Assembly: GCA_947488155.1 (NCBI GenBank)
Contig: CANKYK010000001.1
Location: 1,320,439 to 1,384,438, forward strand
Length of the DNA stretch: 64,000 nucleotides
Source of the DNA: an uncultured Erythrobacter sp.
Lineage (GTDB): Bacteria > Pseudomonadota > Alphaproteobacteria > Sphingomonadales > Sphingomonadaceae
Reading direction: 5' to 3'
The notes under the pieces are model-generated. The model had not been told where the DNA came from, searched no databases, and worked only from the letters and a program-made list of their open reading frames with translations. How positions within the stretch are numbered: position 1 is the first letter of the stretch; each line of letters begins with the position of its first letter. The translations under genes and the position numbers were made by a program. Shown one piece after another: positions 36,321 through 45,540 of this stretch.

Positions 36321-37130
36321 CTAACTAAAGGTGGCCCAGACAGGCGCGTGATCGCTGGCCTTCTCGCGCCCGCGATGCTCCTTATCCACGCCCACAGCAG
36401 CTAAACGATCGGCCATCTCTGGCGAGAGCAGGATGTGGTCGATCCGGAAGCCGTGATCGCGCTGCCATGCGCCCGCTTGATAGTCCCAATAGGTCCACAC
36501 GCCGCCGCGCGGGTTGAGTGTGCGCACCGCGTCGGTCCAGCCATCGCCTAGCAGTCTGGCATAGGCGGCGCGCGATTCTGGTTGCATCAGAGCATCGCTC
36601 GCCATGGCTTTGACCGCGAACACGTCATCATCTTCCGGGATCACGTTGTAGTCGCCGAGCACTGCAGCAGGCACTTCTTCAGCCCAGATTGCGCTCATGC
36701 GTGCGCGCAGTTTTTCCATCCAGGCCAGCTTATAATCGAACTTCGGCCCCGGCAGTGGATTGCCATTCGGCAGATAGATGCACACGATCCGGGTCGTGTT
36801 CCCGTCCTTGTCCGTGATGTCGGCCTCGAGATAGCGCGATTGCTCGCCCTCGCCTTCCTTCGGGCCGTTAATGCCCAGGCCGCGTTGCACCTCCTTGGGC
36901 GGATGATAACCCGCCTTGCTATCGGTCAGGATTGCCACGCCGTTGAAGCTCTTTTGACCATGCCAGACCGCGTGATAGCCGAGCTCTTCAAACTCACTTG
37001 CCGGAAAGCCCTCATCCTGGCTTTTGATCTCTTGCAAGCAAGCCACAGAGGGGCGCGTTTCGGCGAGCCATTCCTTGAGGCGCGGCAGACGGGCTTTGAT
37101 CCCGTTGATATTGTAGGTCGCAATTTTCAT
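36321..37130 (-). CDS. xth: exodeoxyribonuclease III
   Basis: A 269-residue AP endonuclease/3'-5' exonuclease of base excision repair. Start MKIATYNINGIKARLPRL, catalytic and metal residues in ACLQEIKSQDE, GDYNVIPEDDDV, and the terminal SDHAPVWATF place it firmly in the ExoIII family. The length is normal. It is convergent with the cell wall hydrolase and separated from it by a terminator and a long inverted repeat; erpA lies 38 bases upstream on the same strand. Confidence 0.95.
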   Translation of the reverse strand: MKIATYNINGIKARLPRLKEWLAETRPSVACLQEIKSQDEGFPASEFEELGYHAVWHGQKSFNGVAILTDSKAGYHPPKEVQRGLGINGPKEGEGEQSRYLEADITDKDGNTTRIVCIYLPNGNPLPGPKFDYKLAWMEKLRARMSAIWAEEVPAAVLGDYNVIPEDDDVFAVKAMASDALMQPESRAAYARLLGDGWTDAVRTLNPRGGVWTYWDYQAGAWQRDHGFRIDHILLSPEMADRLAAVGVDKEHRGREKASDHAPVWATFS

Positions 37131-37168
37131 GAAAGCCGTAATGGCCCAAACAGCCTTGCGGGTCTAAC

Positions 37169-37498
37169 TTAAATCCCGAAGCTGGAGCCGCAGCCGCATC
37201 CGGCCGCCGCATTGGGGTTTTCGACCTTAAACGCCGCACCGCCTAGCGATTCGACGAAATCGACTACGCTGCCGCCGACAAGATCAAGGCTGACCGGATC
37301 AACCACCAGTTTCACGCCGTCAGTTTCGCTCACGCTGTCATCATTATCAGGCGCTTTGGCCAGATCAAACTTGTACTGAAAACCCGAGCATCCCCCACCC
37401 TCCACGGATAGGCGCAGAATTGCGGGCGCTTTCTGCTTCTGTGCGATCAGCGCAACGCGCTTCGCCGCAGAGGGAGTGAGTGTGAGTGTTTCGGCCAT
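37169..37498 (-). CDS. erpA: iron-sulfur cluster insertion protein ErpA
   Basis: A 109-residue A-type carrier that delivers Fe-S clusters to target proteins. The three cluster-binding cysteines are C37 (GGGCSGFQY) and C101/C103 (GCGCGSSF). It lies outside any suf/isc operon, as is usual for erpA. It is 38 bases upstream of xth on the same strand and may be co-transcribed with it. Confidence 0.93.
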   Translation of the reverse strand: MAETLTLTPSAAKRVALIAQKQKAPAILRLSVEGGGCSGFQYKFDLAKAPDNDDSVSETDGVKLVVDPVSLDLVGGSVVDFVESLGGAAFKVENPNAAAGCGCGSSFGI

Positions 37499-37561
37499 GA
37501 TAGGTCTAATTTAGGCGGCCTTGCCCCAATCCTCAAGCACTACCGCGCCAATGGCACCGCA

Positions 37562-37993
37562 TTAGCCAGTTTGAATATAGGTCCGCAGAGCCTCGGCTTC
37601 GTGCTCAACCTCGTCAATTTTGTTCTTCACCAGATCGCCTATGGAGATGAAGGCGCACAGCGCGCCGTTGTCGATCACGGGGAAATGGCGGAAACGCCGC
37701 CGGGTCATTAGCGCCAGGGCATCATCGATTGTCGTCGAAGGCTCAACCGTCACCGCCGGCGATGTCATGATCTGGCCAACCGTCTTGTTAAGACAGCTCG
37801 CGCCTTCCTCCGCCATCCGGTAAATCACGTCCCTTTCAGACAGAATTCCAGCGACCGTGCCATTGTCCAATACTGGCAAGGCACCGATCCTTTTACCCGC
37901 CAGCATCGTCACCGCTTGCGAGACCGGCGTATCGACGTTGCAGGCGATGATATCCGAAGCAGATCGTTTGGCGATGATTTTGGCGATTGTCAT
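37562..37993 (-). CDS. two-CBS-domain protein
   Basis: A 143-residue protein made only of a Bateman module: CBS1 about 8-62 (VSQAVTMLAGKRIGALPVLD) and CBS2 about 73-130 (VTVEPSTTIDDALALMTRRR). Such stand-alone modules bind adenosine nucleotides and tune partner proteins; the partner is unknown. I start at ATG 37993 (MTIAKIIAKRS) rather than the in-frame opening 39 bases earlier, because the former fits family N-termini. Confidence 0.9.
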   Translation of the reverse strand: MTIAKIIAKRSASDIIACNVDTPVSQAVTMLAGKRIGALPVLDNGTVAGILSERDVIYRMAEEGASCLNKTVGQIMTSPAVTVEPSTTIDDALALMTRRRFRHFPVIDNGALCAFISIGDLVKNKIDEVEHEAEALRTYIQTG

Positions 37994-38160
37994 GATGCGC
38001 GGCCTCCTATGACGACTTGCAAAACATGCCACTTGAATCGCAAAAAAGCGAATCCGCAGATTAACTTAGGGCGTCAGCCGCGCGTTAGCAGCCTCAAAGC
38101 GCCTTTATGTCCATCGCAAGCCTATTGAATCCTCACCAGCCCCGGCGCATGTGGGGGGGC

Positions 38161-38475
38161 ATGGTCAAAAAATCCCCGCTCGACGATCCGGAAAACGCCG
38201 CTTACGCTTGGGCGCGGTATCGCCGTATCATGCGCTTGCTGATGGGGGTGACGATTGGCGTCGTGGCGATCGCGCTGGCTCTCTTGTATAAATTCAATGG
38301 CGCGATTTCGGTCCATTTCTATATCGCGGTGGCACTCGGTATCAGCTTCACAATGCTCCTCGGCGGCGGGTTGATGGGGCTGGTGTTCCTGTCCAATGGG
38401 ACGGGCCATGACGAATCGGTCGACAACAAACTGCCCGATCCTGATGAGCTATGGAGCAAGCGCGATGAGGATTGA
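38161..38475 (+). CDS. small two-TM membrane protein of unknown function
   Basis: A protein of about 104 residues with two membrane helices (LLMGVTIGVVAIALALLY and FYIAVALGISFTMLLGGGLM) and a soluble acidic tail. No function is known to me; similar short proteins occur in sphingomonads. The start is uncertain: ATG 38161 (MVKKSPLDDPENAAYAW) is preceded by a G-rich run only one base away, while in-frame ATGs at 38149 and 38107 lack a site. It ends 17 bases before the convergent ferredoxin gene's stop. Confidence 0.7.
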   Translation: MVKKSPLDDPENAAYAWARYRRIMRLLMGVTIGVVAIALALLYKFNGAISVHFYIAVALGISFTMLLGGGLMGLVFLSNGTGHDESVDNKLPDPDELWSKRDED

Positions 38476-38491
38476 GCGCTACGCCGGCTGG

Positions 38492-38911
38492 CTAACCCGC
38501 GCGCAGTGCCGGTTGCAGGCGAAACTCTTCAACGGGTTCGCCGCCGATCAGATGTTCTTTGATGATCCGCTCCAATACGGCGGGCGAGCAGGAGTGGTAC
38601 CAGACCTCATCCGGCCAAACGACGGCAATTGGTCCGTGAGAGCAAATCTGCAAACAATCAGCTTTGCTGCGCTGGACGCCGCCGCCGGGCCCGCGCGGAT
38701 GCTCTGACGTGCGCTTGGGCCCGATCAGGCCGAGTTCTTTCATCCGCGTCTTGAGGAAGGTCCAGGCTTCTTCCCCTGCCTCTGGCGAGCAGCACTTTTG
38801 CTTTTCGCTGAGCGCGCACAGAAAGATATGACGCTCGGTCTCAGCGCCATATTTCTTGGATAATGCGGTTTGCGCCGCGAGCAGGCTCAATTCGTTCGCC
38901 GCATCCGTCAT
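38492..38911 (-). CDS. thioredoxin-like [2Fe-2S] ferredoxin
   Basis: A 139-residue protein with the thioredoxin-fold ferredoxin pattern: [14 protein letters not shown], then [27 protein letters not shown]. Four cysteines across C-x(n)-C and DCLQIC suit a [2Fe-2S] centre as in Azotobacter/Clostridium thioredoxin-like ferredoxins. The electron partner is unknown. ATG 38911 overlaps the S9 peptidase stop by 4 bases (ATGA), an odd functional pairing; a longer opening 33 bases upstream is less likely. Confidence 0.85.
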   Translation of the reverse strand: MTDAANELSLLAAQTALSKKYGAETERHIFLCALSEKQKCCSPEAGEEAWTFLKTRMKELGLIGPKRTSEHPRGPGGGVQRSKADCLQICSHGPIAVVWPDEVWYHSCSPAVLERIIKEHLIGGEPVEEFRLQPALRAG

Positions 38912-41082
38912 TCTTTGATCGTCTCGACGTTCTGCACCAGCCATTGGTCAAGCCAATTGAAAACGGTTTCGTGCCATTGCAGCGAGTTTTCCGCGCCCAG
39001 AACCCAGTGGTTCTCATCCGGGAACACCAGCAATTGCGAGGGGATGCCGCGTTCCTGCAGTGCGGTGAAGCTTTGCAGGCCTTGGCTGTAAGGGACGCGG
39101 TAGTCCTTCTCACCAGTGATCACGAGCATTGGCGTTTGCCATTTGTCGACGTGATTGACCGGGTTCCAGCGCTCGTAAGTTTCGCGTGCCTCACTGTATG
39201 ATCCACCGAAATCCCAACGGGGGAACCACAATTCCTCGGTCGAGTAATAGAAGCTGCGCATGTCGAACAGGCCGTCATGCTGGACCAGACAAGCGAAACG
39301 ATCCGGCCAGTTTCCTGCGATCCAATTGACCATATAGCCGCCATAGCTCGCGCCCATCGCGCAGACGTTGCCGCCGTCGATCTGGCGGTCGAGCTTAAGC
39401 GCTGCGTCCAGGCCCAATTGCAGGTCTTCGAGTGGCTTGCCGCCCCAATCGCGGTTGATCGCGTCCATGAAATCCTGGCCGTATCCAGCGGAGCCATGAA
39501 AATCGACCGAGATCACTGCATAGCCCTGGCTTGCGAGAACGCGAGGGTTCCAGCGGCTGGACCACCCATCACGGAAGGTGCCTTGCGGGCCGCCGTGGAT
39601 GTAGAGGATCGCGGGGATCGGGCCGGTTTGCTGCTCTAGGCGGGTGATCTGGCCCCAGACCGTGTCACCGCCTGCACCAGGGAAGCTGAAACGCGTAGTT
39701 ACTGTTGATGCCATCTTGCCTGTGCGGGTGGTCGCGACATCGGTTAGCGGCCGGGCCTGTCCATGTCCGTCTGAGAGGAACAGTTCTGCAGGCGCGCCGA
39801 TTGAATCGCGTGTGAACAGCAAACGGTCACCGGGCAACGGGGTGACATTGCCGATATGCGCTTCATTACCGGCCATCAGGTCGAGCTTTTCGACCGCGCC
39901 GCTCTTTGGGTCGATTTTGAACACCGGTGTATCGAGTACATCAGCGGCTGTGGCCAAGATCGCACTGCTGTTTGGCGTCCAAGAAAGTCCGCCAAAGCTG
40001 CGGTCATAGTCCTGGGTTAGCGCGCGGGTTTTACCGGTCTTGAGATCGCGCAGATGCACGACCGTGCGGTCGGATTCGTATCCCGGTCGTGCCATCGCGA
40101 CATAGGCGAGATATTTGCCATCGGGCGAAGGCACAGGGCCGGTGTCGACCGCTTGGTTCGCGGCAGTCAGCTCGATTGGCGCTCCGCCGGACAGGTCAGA
40201 GAAATAGATGTCGAGATCGGTTGACGTGGGTTCTTTCGCTCCGGTTTCGCGGGCAACGAAATAGATGCCCGATCCGTCCGGGGTCCAGACAATATCCTCG
40301 CCGCCGCCAAATGGCATAGTGGGCGTGTTGCCCGTGAGGCCGGTTTCCGGATCGGTGCCGTCGATCGGCACACCCTCGCCTGTGGTAACGCCATCCGCCA
40401 GATCAAAGGCAAATACCCGATTGTAGGTGCCCGGTGTTGACCAGGTATCCCAATGGCGGAAGAACCCGCCATCGCCCTCATAGAGCCTTCCCGTTCCCGG
40501 CCCAGGCAGATGGGCTTTGCCGTCCGCATTGCAGCCAAAGGTCGGGCAATCACGGGCGATTGGCGTCCATAGAGCAATCCGGTCACTATTCGGCGACAGT
40601 TTGAAGCCGTGAATATCGGCAAGCGGCATGTCAGCGACCAATATCGGGCCAGTCACATTGCCATTGGCCTCTAACGCGACCCGCCAAATGCGGCTGCGTT
40701 CTTCCTGGCTTTTGTCTGTGTGCTCTGAAGAGAGAAAATAGAGGTAATTGTCGGAGCCGAAAGCGAGCGAATTGGCCGATAGCCCCAAGTCGAGAGACAT
40801 CGGAGTTTTGCCCGGCTCTTGCAGGTCCAGCAGGTAAAGGTTCGGCGTGCGCTTAAAGCTTGCGGGATCGGTCCGCGTTACTCGGTAAATCGCAAAACGC
40901 CCATCATTCGTAACGATAGGACCGCCGAGACGCGGCGTTGTGATCAAATCCTCCGCTGACATTGGGGTGGTTTCCAACCCGGGGATGTCCCTCGGATGGC
41001 CTTCGGCGGCAAGCGGCGATGCGAAAATCGAGGCGGCGGTGAGCGCCGAAAATACGGCAACATGCGACATGAGCTTTATCAT
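38908..41082 (-). CDS. S9 family (prolyl oligopeptidase-type) exported peptidase
   Basis: A 724-residue serine peptidase with a signal peptide (cleavage near ASPLAA-EG). A WD40/TolB-like beta-propeller (about 40-440) precedes an alpha/beta hydrolase domain. The catalytic triad is S579 (GASYGGYM), D660 (GEKDYRVP) and H692 (DENHWVLG). This is the acylaminoacyl peptidase/DPP-like S9 branch, probably periplasmic and acting on short peptides. It is followed by an overlapping ferredoxin gene and lies 74 bases downstream of the popZ-like gene. Confidence 0.93.
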   Translation of the reverse strand: MIKLMSHVAVFSALTAASIFASPLAAEGHPRDIPGLETTPMSAEDLITTPRLGGPIVTNDGRFAIYRVTRTDPASFKRTPNLYLLDLQEPGKTPMSLDLGLSANSLAFGSDNYLYFLSSEHTDKSQEERSRIWRVALEANGNVTGPILVADMPLADIHGFKLSPNSDRIALWTPIARDCPTFGCNADGKAHLPGPGTGRLYEGDGGFFRHWDTWSTPGTYNRVFAFDLADGVTTGEGVPIDGTDPETGLTGNTPTMPFGGGEDIVWTPDGSGIYFVARETGAKEPTSTDLDIYFSDLSGGAPIELTAANQAVDTGPVPSPDGKYLAYVAMARPGYESDRTVVHLRDLKTGKTRALTQDYDRSFGGLSWTPNSSAILATAADVLDTPVFKIDPKSGAVEKLDLMAGNEAHIGNVTPLPGDRLLFTRDSIGAPAELFLSDGHGQARPLTDVATTRTGKMASTVTTRFSFPGAGGDTVWGQITRLEQQTGPIPAILYIHGGPQGTFRDGWSSRWNPRVLASQGYAVISVDFHGSAGYGQDFMDAINRDWGGKPLEDLQLGLDAALKLDRQIDGGNVCAMGASYGGYMVNWIAGNWPDRFACLVQHDGLFDMRSFYYSTEELWFPRWDFGGSYSEARETYERWNPVNHVDKWQTPMLVITGEKDYRVPYSQGLQSFTALQERGIPSQLLVFPDENHWVLGAENSLQWHETVFNWLDQWLVQNVETIKE

Positions 41083-41156
41083 GTCAGCAGGCCTAACCGC
41101 TGGGTTCGTCTGTGGCTAGAGTTTCACATGCGGCGAAGCGTGCAAAGACGCAAAAA

Positions 41157-41663
41157 CTAGCCGCGTTTGCCAGCGATCCGGGCGATTTCCGCCTGGACGA
41201 GCTTCTCAACAATACCGGGCAGGTTCTTCTCGAGCCATTCGGCCAGCATTGGACGCATCAGATCGCGGGTGAGTCCTTCAAGCGACGTCTCGCCAGAGCG
41301 AACGATCTGCGGTTGCGCGCCAGGCTCCGCCAGCATCGCCAAAGCCTCCAGGTTCTCGCGCATTGCGCCGCGCACCGCCTCATTAGTGAGCTGCGGGTCG
41401 TGATCTTCGCTTTGATTTTCGCTCAGCAGAAACTCGCCATCGTCGCCTACCTGATCATCGGCATCCACGTCTTCGGCGAATTCCATCTCTGCCAGATCGA
41501 GCACTTCGTCGGCGTCTTCAGCAACATTGGTTGTATCCGCACGCTCAGCCTCTTCCTCGCGCTGACGGCGAGCTTCCAACGCGCCTTCGCGGTTATCGCG
41601 GGCGATCACCTTCTTGATTGATTCGAGGATTTCTTCGACCGAAGCTTCGTTATCTTGCGCCAT
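41157..41663 (-). CDS. PopZ-like polar organising protein (DUF2497)
   Basis: A 168-residue protein with the layout of DUF2497/PopZ: an N-terminal helix SVEEILESIKKVIARDN, a long acidic disordered middle (about 30-100), and a C-terminal oligomerisation region RPMLAEWLEKNLPGIVEKLV. In Caulobacter PopZ forms a polar condensate that anchors ParB-parS and thus the origin. The same role here is inferred from family and from its position 12 kb from the putative origin. It lies downstream of tolC on the same strand. Confidence 0.85.
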   Translation of the reverse strand: MAQDNEASVEEILESIKKVIARDNREGALEARRQREEEAERADTTNVAEDADEVLDLAEMEFAEDVDADDQVGDDGEFLLSENQSEDHDPQLTNEAVRGAMRENLEALAMLAEPGAQPQIVRSGETSLEGLTRDLMRPMLAEWLEKNLPGIVEKLVQAEIARIAGKRG

Positions 41664-41731
41664 TTTGTGCTCTTAGCTCGCTGATAATGTTAACTAAGTT
41701 TCAGACGCAGTTACGGATAGTTAGCCGCGTG

Positions 41732-43228
41732 TCAATTGCCTTCGTCTGAATCCAATGTGGGGCCGATCTTCGCGTCAGCCGCCGGAATGTCAACGGTTCT
41801 GGTCGAATTTGGCGAAGGTTCTGGGTCACGATCAAAGTCCCAAATTTTGCCGCGCACCCGCTCATAGTTAACTTGCGGGTCGTATAACACGCCGCCAGTA
41901 TCGAGGTTGAGGTCGCGCGCTTCAGCCTGCCCCATCAAGGCGAGCAAGGAGAACCCAGCCACATAGGCATTGCGCCGCGCGGTCACCAATTGCGCCCGAG
42001 CAGAGAGCAATTCCTGCTCCGCATTGAGCACATCGAGGATCGAGCGATTGCCGATCGAGTTTTCCGCTTTCACGCCTTCCAGACTTAGCTCAGCAGCCTC
42101 CACGGCCACTTGTGAGCTTTCGATCACCGCATTGGCGGCCCGCCAATTGGAATAGGTTGAGCGAGTTTCCTGAATGACGCTGCGTTCAGAGGCGATCACA
42201 GCCTCCAAAGCAGAGGATTCGCGTGCGCCCGCCTGGCGTTGCCGCGCGGCGGTCAGCCCGCCTTGAAAAATCGGGATCGTCACGCGGACGCCGACATTCG
42301 CTGTCTTCTCACTTTGTGAGAAGTCCGACGAAACCGGACCGCCGAGTGTTCCGAAGAAATCGCTGTAGTCGCCATTGGCGAACAGGCCGACTGTTGGAAG
42401 ACGCCCGGCGCCGGCTGCCTCAGTGTCATACCCTGCGGCCTCAGCGCGTTCTTTGGTAGCGATCAAATTGGGGTTGTTTTCAAGCGAGGTTACGATGGCC
42501 TCGCCAACATTTTCCGGTAGGCCGGGCAGCGGCGGCGGCGCCATCAGCGTGCCGGGCGCTTTGCCAACCAATTGCAAATAGACCTCGCGCGCTGAGATGA
42601 CGTTGGCCTCAGCCAATCTCAAATCGCCCTCGGCCAGTGCGAGCCGTGATTGCGATTGCGCCACATCTGTGCGGGTCAGATCGCCGATCTCAAATCGGTC
42701 ACTTGTCGCCTCCAGATTGATGCGTAGCACTTCGACCTGATTGGCGCTCAGCGCAACCAAAGCCTCTGTCCGCAGTACATCCATATAGGCGGCGACCACT
42801 TGGCTGAACACGGTGCTTTCGGTGTTGCGCAAAGTGGCCTGGCCAGCCGCGATCCGCTCTTTGGCGGCCCGCACAGCGTTGCGTACGGCTCCGCCAGAAT
42901 AGACTGGAACCAGCAATGCCGCATTGACGCCAAGGTTGCGTTCCGGCGCGGTGAATGAGTTGGCCGAGCGGCGCACAAACTCGATATGGGTCGCTGTTAC
43001 GGTCGCGGTTGGCAATCCGTTGGCGCGGTTGATTGGCACGCCTTCATCGGTCGCCCGCTGGTCTGCCCGCGCGCCTTGTAGCGTCGGATTGGTGTTATAG
43101 GCCTCGACCAAGGCATCGCGCAGCGTATCCGCTTGAGCCGGCGCAGCTATCGCCCCGGCGGCGAGCGCCGCAGCAATGCTGGCCAGAGAACTCATCCGGC
43201 GGATGTTTGGCAGAGGCGCGCGTTTCAT
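41732..43228 (-). CDS. tolC: TolC family outer membrane efflux/secretion protein
   Basis: A 498-residue outer membrane channel with a signal peptide ending APAQA-DT (about residue 33) and the two OEP repeats with long helical coiled regions (for example YSNWRAANAVIESSQVAVEAAELS). The N-terminal sequence DTLRDALVEAYNTNPTL is typical of TolC. It would pair with tripartite pumps or type I secretion; no pump gene is in the window. It begins 3 bases after the stop of the PCMT-like gene, indicating coupling. Confidence 0.93.
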   Translation of the reverse strand: MKRAPLPNIRRMSSLASIAAALAAGAIAAPAQADTLRDALVEAYNTNPTLQGARADQRATDEGVPINRANGLPTATVTATHIEFVRRSANSFTAPERNLGVNAALLVPVYSGGAVRNAVRAAKERIAAGQATLRNTESTVFSQVVAAYMDVLRTEALVALSANQVEVLRINLEATSDRFEIGDLTRTDVAQSQSRLALAEGDLRLAEANVISAREVYLQLVGKAPGTLMAPPPLPGLPENVGEAIVTSLENNPNLIATKERAEAAGYDTEAAGAGRLPTVGLFANGDYSDFFGTLGGPVSSDFSQSEKTANVGVRVTIPIFQGGLTAARQRQAGARESSALEAVIASERSVIQETRSTYSNWRAANAVIESSQVAVEAAELSLEGVKAENSIGNRSILDVLNAEQELLSARAQLVTARRNAYVAGFSLLALMGQAEARDLNLDTGGVLYDPQVNYERVRGKIWDFDRDPEPSPNSTRTVDIPAADAKIGPTLDSDEGN

Positions 43229-43231
43229 GCG

Positions 43232-43816
43232 TTAAAAGCTCCAGCTTTTCGCTTGGTCAAATTCGTGCAGAACAGGGATCCCGATATCGTGCACTGCTTG
43301 CAGGGTGACTGAACCGGCCACCTTGCGGCCCGATGCGATTCGGGTGACGCCGTTCTCAACAATACCAGTGATGATCCGGCCGTTTTCGGCGAGCCGTTTA
43401 GCGAGGCTGTCTGGCAAGTGCTCAATGGCGCCATCGACCACGATCAGAGAGAATGTCTTGCGTGAATTCTTGGCTAAAGCGTCTTCGGCGCTGATCTGCT
43501 GTACATCCACCACTAGCGGGCCAATCAGCTCTGCAAAATATTGCGTTCCGCCTTCGACTACCAGAACGCTGTCGTCCTTGGTCGGCGCGGCCTCGGTCAG
43601 CATCATCCCATGCACAACGGGCGATGAGAGATAGCGGCCATCGCCCAGCGGCACGGCGCGGTCCATGTAAGCAACGGGACGCGCCTCGGCAGGCACGAAA
43701 TTCTCACGCGGCACAGCATTCATGCGCGCCAGCACATATTCTTCATTCACGCCGCTGGTCCGCAGCTGGCTGTCAATCATAGCCTTGCGGGCGACAGGTG
43801 CATTTAACTCAGTCAT
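43232..43816 (-). CDS. PCMT-like protein with degenerate SAM-binding motif
   Basis: A 194-residue relative of protein-L-isoaspartate O-methyltransferase: the N-terminus (RKAMIDSQLRTSGVN, NFVPAEARPVAYMD) is clearly of that family. But SAM motif I reads VLVVEGGTQYFAEL where active enzymes have IGTGSGY, and the stretch that normally holds the acidic ribose-binding residue is shortened. It may therefore be catalytically inactive. The ATG at 43816 follows ggag by 5 bases; a GTG two codons earlier is possible. It heads the pcm-like/tolC/popZ-like run. Confidence 0.85.
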   Translation of the reverse strand: MTELNAPVARKAMIDSQLRTSGVNEEYVLARMNAVPRENFVPAEARPVAYMDRAVPLGDGRYLSSPVVHGMMLTEAAPTKDDSVLVVEGGTQYFAELIGPLVVDVQQISAEDALAKNSRKTFSLIVVDGAIEHLPDSLAKRLAENGRIITGIVENGVTRIASGRKVAGSVTLQAVHDIGIPVLHEFDQAKSWSF

Positions 43817-43961
43817 GTTCACTCCACGAGAGCTGTATTACTCAAGCAATACAGCGCGTCAAGACGTTTAGCTGTTCGCACCGCCAGCGCCAAGGGCTTT
43901 GACGTTCACGATTAGCAGTGCTTATGGGAGCCTAAAATAGACCGAATGGAGTATGTCTTCG

Positions 43962-45389
43962 ATGAGCGACGTTAAAAATATGGGTGCAGCGGGCGAAGGC
44001 GCGGTGCGTATTGAAACCGATTCGCTCGGCGAAGTCTCTGTTCCGGCGGCTAGCCATTGGGGCGCGCAAACTCAGCGCAGCTTGGCAAACTTTGCAATTG
44101 GTGATGAGACTATGCCTGCGCCGCTCGTAAAGGCGCTGGGTATTCAGAAGAAATCCTCGGCGCTCGCCAATATGGATTTGGGCGTGCTCGATGCGAAACT
44201 GGGTGAGGCGATTGTCGCGGCGGCCGATGAAGTGATCGACGGTACTTTGGCCGACCAATTCCCGCTGTCCGTGTGGCAGACCGGTTCTGGCACACAGAGC
44301 AATATGAACGCCAATGAGGTGATCGCCAGCCGCGCGAACCAGATTCTTACCGGTCAGCACGGCGGCAAAGACCCAGTGCATCCCAATGACCATTGCAATA
44401 TGGGCCAATCCTCGAATGACACCTTCCCAACGGCGATGCATATCGCCGCGGCGAGCGAAACAGTGGAGCAGTTGATCCCGGCACTTGGCGGGCTTCGCAC
44501 TGCACTTGACGCGAAGGCCCAGGCGTTCGCGGATATCGTCAAGATTGGCCGCACGCACTTGCAAGATGCGACTCCGCTCACCTTGGGTCAGGAGTTCTCC
44601 GGCTACGCGAAGCAGGTCGAATATGGCATCGCCCGGCTCGAAAACGCTTTGCCGCGGGTGCTGGAGCTTGCTCAAGGCGGGACTGCGGTCGGCACTGGGA
44701 TCAATTCCAAGGCCGGCTTCGCAGAGAAATTCGCGGCTCATGCAGCGAAACTGACGGGTCATGATTTTGTGACCGCAGCGAACAAATTCGAAGCTTTGGC
44801 GGCGCATGATGCGCTGGTTGAGCTCTCTGGGGCGCTTAACTCGATCGGCGTCAGTCTGATGAAGATTGCCAATGATATTCGCCTGCTTGGCTCTGGTCCT
44901 CGCAGCGGCCTTGGCGAAATTGCCCTACCAGCGAACGAACCGGGCTCTTCCATCATGCCGGGCAAGGTTAACCCCACTCAATGCGAAGCGCTGACCATGG
45001 TTTGCGCTCAGGTGATGGGCAATCACACGACGGTTAGCGTGGCGGGATCGAACGGCCACTTAGAGCTTAACGTGTTCAAGCCGGTGATGATCTACAACGT
45101 GCTGCAGTCGGTGCGCCTGCTGGCCGATTCGGCGCGCAGTTTCACCAACAATTGCGTGACCGGGATCACTGCAAACACCGACCGAATCGACAAGCTGATG
45201 AATGAGAGCCTGATGCTTGTCACCGCACTGAACCCGCATATTGGCTATGATAATGCCGCCAAGATCGCGAAGAAGGCCCATGCTGACGGCACGACTTTAA
45301 AGGAGGCTGGCATGGAGCTTGGCCTACTTACGGAAGAGCAATTTTCCCAGTGGATCGTCCCTGCGGAAATGATCAAACCAAGGGCTTAG
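43962..45389 (+). CDS. fumC: class II fumarate hydratase
   Basis: A 475-residue iron-independent fumarase of the TCA cycle, interconverting fumarate and malate. The superfamily signature [15 protein letters not shown] is intact, as are [15 protein letters not shown] and [15 protein letters not shown] prefer ATG 43962 (MSDVKNMG) because ggag at 43948-43951 is well spaced from it; the ATG at 43953 is only one base after that site. It stands alone, divergent from the PCMT-like gene. Confidence 0.96.
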   Translation: MSDVKNMGAAGEGAVRIETDSLGEVSVPAASHWGAQTQRSLANFAIGDETMPAPLVKALGIQKKSSALANMDLGVLDAKLGEAIVAAADEVIDGTLADQFPLSVWQTGSGTQSNMNANEVIASRANQILTGQHGGKDPVHPNDHCNMGQSSNDTFPTAMHIAAASETVEQLIPALGGLRTALDAKAQAFADIVKIGRTHLQDATPLTLGQEFSGYAKQVEYGIARLENALPRVLELAQGGTAVGTGINSKAGFAEKFAAHAAKLTGHDFVTAANKFEALAAHDALVELSGALNSIGVSLMKIANDIRLLGSGPRSGLGEIALPANEPGSSIMPGKVNPTQCEALTMVCAQVMGNHTTVSVAGSNGHLELNVFKPVMIYNVLQSVRLLADSARSFTNNCVTGITANTDRIDKLMNESLMLVTALNPHIGYDNAAKIAKKAHADGTTLKEAGMELGLLTEEQFSQWIVPAEMIKPRA

Positions 45390-45540
45390 AGGCGGGTTTG
45401 AGCAAGGTAAGGGCGTGAAATTCAGCCCGAATGCCAGTTTGGAGGGATGATCCCCCTATGACCGGCATTCGACCAAAGCATGACCGTGTCCGACGAGAAA
45501 TTGGCTATGTTTTCCCGAGCGCGCTATTTGCGGTGATCTA

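Noticed and set aside
36582..37172. 196-codon frame antisense to xth
   Set aside because: The sense strand encodes a complete exonuclease III.
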